A stretch of DNA of 6,699 nucleotides, from the NCBI GenBank assembly GCA_023253235.1, contig JALRHE010000410.1, positions 1 through 6,699 on the forward strand, in the 5' to 3' direction. This stretch comes from Steroidobacteraceae bacterium (lineage in GTDB: Bacteria; Pseudomonadota; Gammaproteobacteria; Steroidobacterales; Steroidobacteraceae). The notes under the pieces are model-generated. The model made no database searches, was not told the DNA's origin, and saw nothing but the letters and a program-made list of their open reading frames with translations. Position 1 is the first letter of the stretch. Each line of letters starts with the position of its first letter. Positions 5,953-6,699 of this stretch are shown piece by piece. The position numbers and the translations under genes are program-made.

Positions 5953-6699
5953 TCAATGACCGCCTTTGGCGGCTCCGGCGGGGGCACTCGCAGGCGGAAA
6001 TTTCTTTTTGAAATACGTCCAGCTGGTTTCGTTCGGGCGGCTGTCGTCACCCGGGGGCGGGGTGCGGTATTCCGGGTACTCCGTTTCGATCGCCTTGCGC
6101 ATTACCGGCGAGAGCTGCTCGTAGTTGTCGAGCTTGCGACCCGCCGCGTGGATGTAGATGAGGCCGGCGCGGCCGCTCATTTCCATCCAGGGGAGCCAGT
6201 CGGCCATGCGGACCCAGCCCACTTCGACCGCCGGATTGGTGTTCTTCGGATCGAGCAACTCGTCGATATTGCCGAAGAAATTGAACATCTCGGTGGCGTG
6301 ATAGAAGCCGCCGATGTTCTTTTGGTACTCACCTGCGAGCGGGTTCTTGTAGAACAACGGTACCGTGATGGTGTTCCACCAAGTCTTGCCGTTGATGGCG
6401 CCCGGCCACGTTGCCGGCTTGCCATCGGCACCGATCGGAAACACGGGGCGTTGATTAACTGGGTCGTTGGCCGTCTGCAACACCTTGACGGTGGCGCCGG
6501 TCCAGGGGTTCTTCCATTCGCGGAGCAGTTCGCCCGTCACCGGATCGACATACAGCAGCAACTCACGCGAAACGAGACGCCAGCCGGTGCCTCGCTGCGG
6601 ATCATTGACCGTGACGCACTGGCGGACGTTGTAGCCCTCGACGTCGAACAGTTTGCGGTCCGCTTCGCCGGGTACGCGGGCGAAGCCCTCGCCGTGGAA
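5953..6699 (-). CDS. DUF1838 family protein, 5' end off the right edge
   Basis: The frame is open from the right edge to TGA at 5953, giving 248 visible residues; the true start is outside the window. I recognise the pattern of the DUF1838 family: FDVEGYNVRQC (visible residues 18-28), the LYVDPVTGE segment near 49-57, NPWTG near 64-68 and ANDPVNQ at 77-83, followed by many Trp and Tyr residues. DUF1838 has no established function; relatives of about 280-300 residues often carry an export signal, which cannot be checked here. The Pro/Ala/Gly tail ending KGGH looks disordered. The TTG at 6561 is not the start, because homologous-looking sequence continues upstream to the edge. The assignment is from memory of the family, not a search. 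Confidence 0.78.
   Translation of the reverse strand, partial: FHGEGFARVPGEADRKLFDVEGYNVRQCVTVNDPQRGTGWRLVSRELLLYVDPVTGELLREWKNPWTGATVKVLQTANDPVNQRPVFPIGADGKPATWPGAINGKTWWNTITVPLFYKNPLAGEYQKNIGGFYHATEMFNFFGNIDELLDPKNTNPAVEVGWVRMADWLPWMEMSGRAGLIYIHAAGRKLDNYEQLSPVMRKAIETEYPEYRTPPPGDDSRPNETSWTYFKKKFPPASAPAGAAKGGH

Noticed and set aside
1..6699. CRISPR array, tRNA, IS element or other mobile-element signature
   Set aside because: I saw no regularly spaced repeats, tRNA cloverleaf, transposase-like frame or terminal inverted repeats on reading the window.

Overview
The window looks like ordinary, tightly packed, GC-rich bacterial chromosome with eight protein genes and no RNA genes, mobile elements, phage genes or CRISPR repeats. 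The gene content (secreted S9 peptidase with a paired-cysteine propeller loop, YigB-like HAD phosphatase, AhpD-like/Nudix/quinone-reductase cluster, single-RRM glycine-rich protein, DUF1838 protein) suggests a free-living proteobacterium. A gammaproteobacterium near Xanthomonadales or Steroidobacterales is my best guess, from remembered family distributions only, with low confidence.

Layout. Positions 1-1904 (minus) hold most of a secreted S9 prolyl-oligopeptidase-family peptidase that runs off the left edge before its catalytic Asp and His. A 62-bp divergent gap leads to a HAD phosphatase at 1967-2680, the only plus-strand gene. Everything to its right is on the minus strand. Read in the direction of transcription, these are: a DUF1838-family protein (6699-5953, start off the right edge), a small RRM RNA-binding protein (5829-5539), then a tight four-gene unit: AhpD-like CMD protein (5450-4854), Nudix hydrolase of the ADP-ribose pyrophosphatase type (4857-4324), zinc-free NADPH:quinone oxidoreductase (4327-3314) and an unrecognised multi-pass membrane protein (3326-2562).

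The four-gene unit is the most coherent block. Its genes are joined by start/stop overlaps of 4, 4 and 13 nt, which points to one mRNA with translational coupling. The first three products share a redox/nicotinamide theme: thiol peroxidase-like chemistry, ADP-ribose hydrolysis and NADPH-dependent quinone reduction. A joint role in redox or aldehyde/quinone damage handling is inference. The last gene overlaps the HAD gene tail-to-tail by 119 bp, so its C-terminal tail is written on the antisense strand of the phosphatase.

I found no strong evidence of a previously undescribed system. The most useful leads are the coupled operon with its orphan membrane protein, the long convergent overlap, and hairpins or dyads at 2467-2486, 5483-5504 and 5874-5909.
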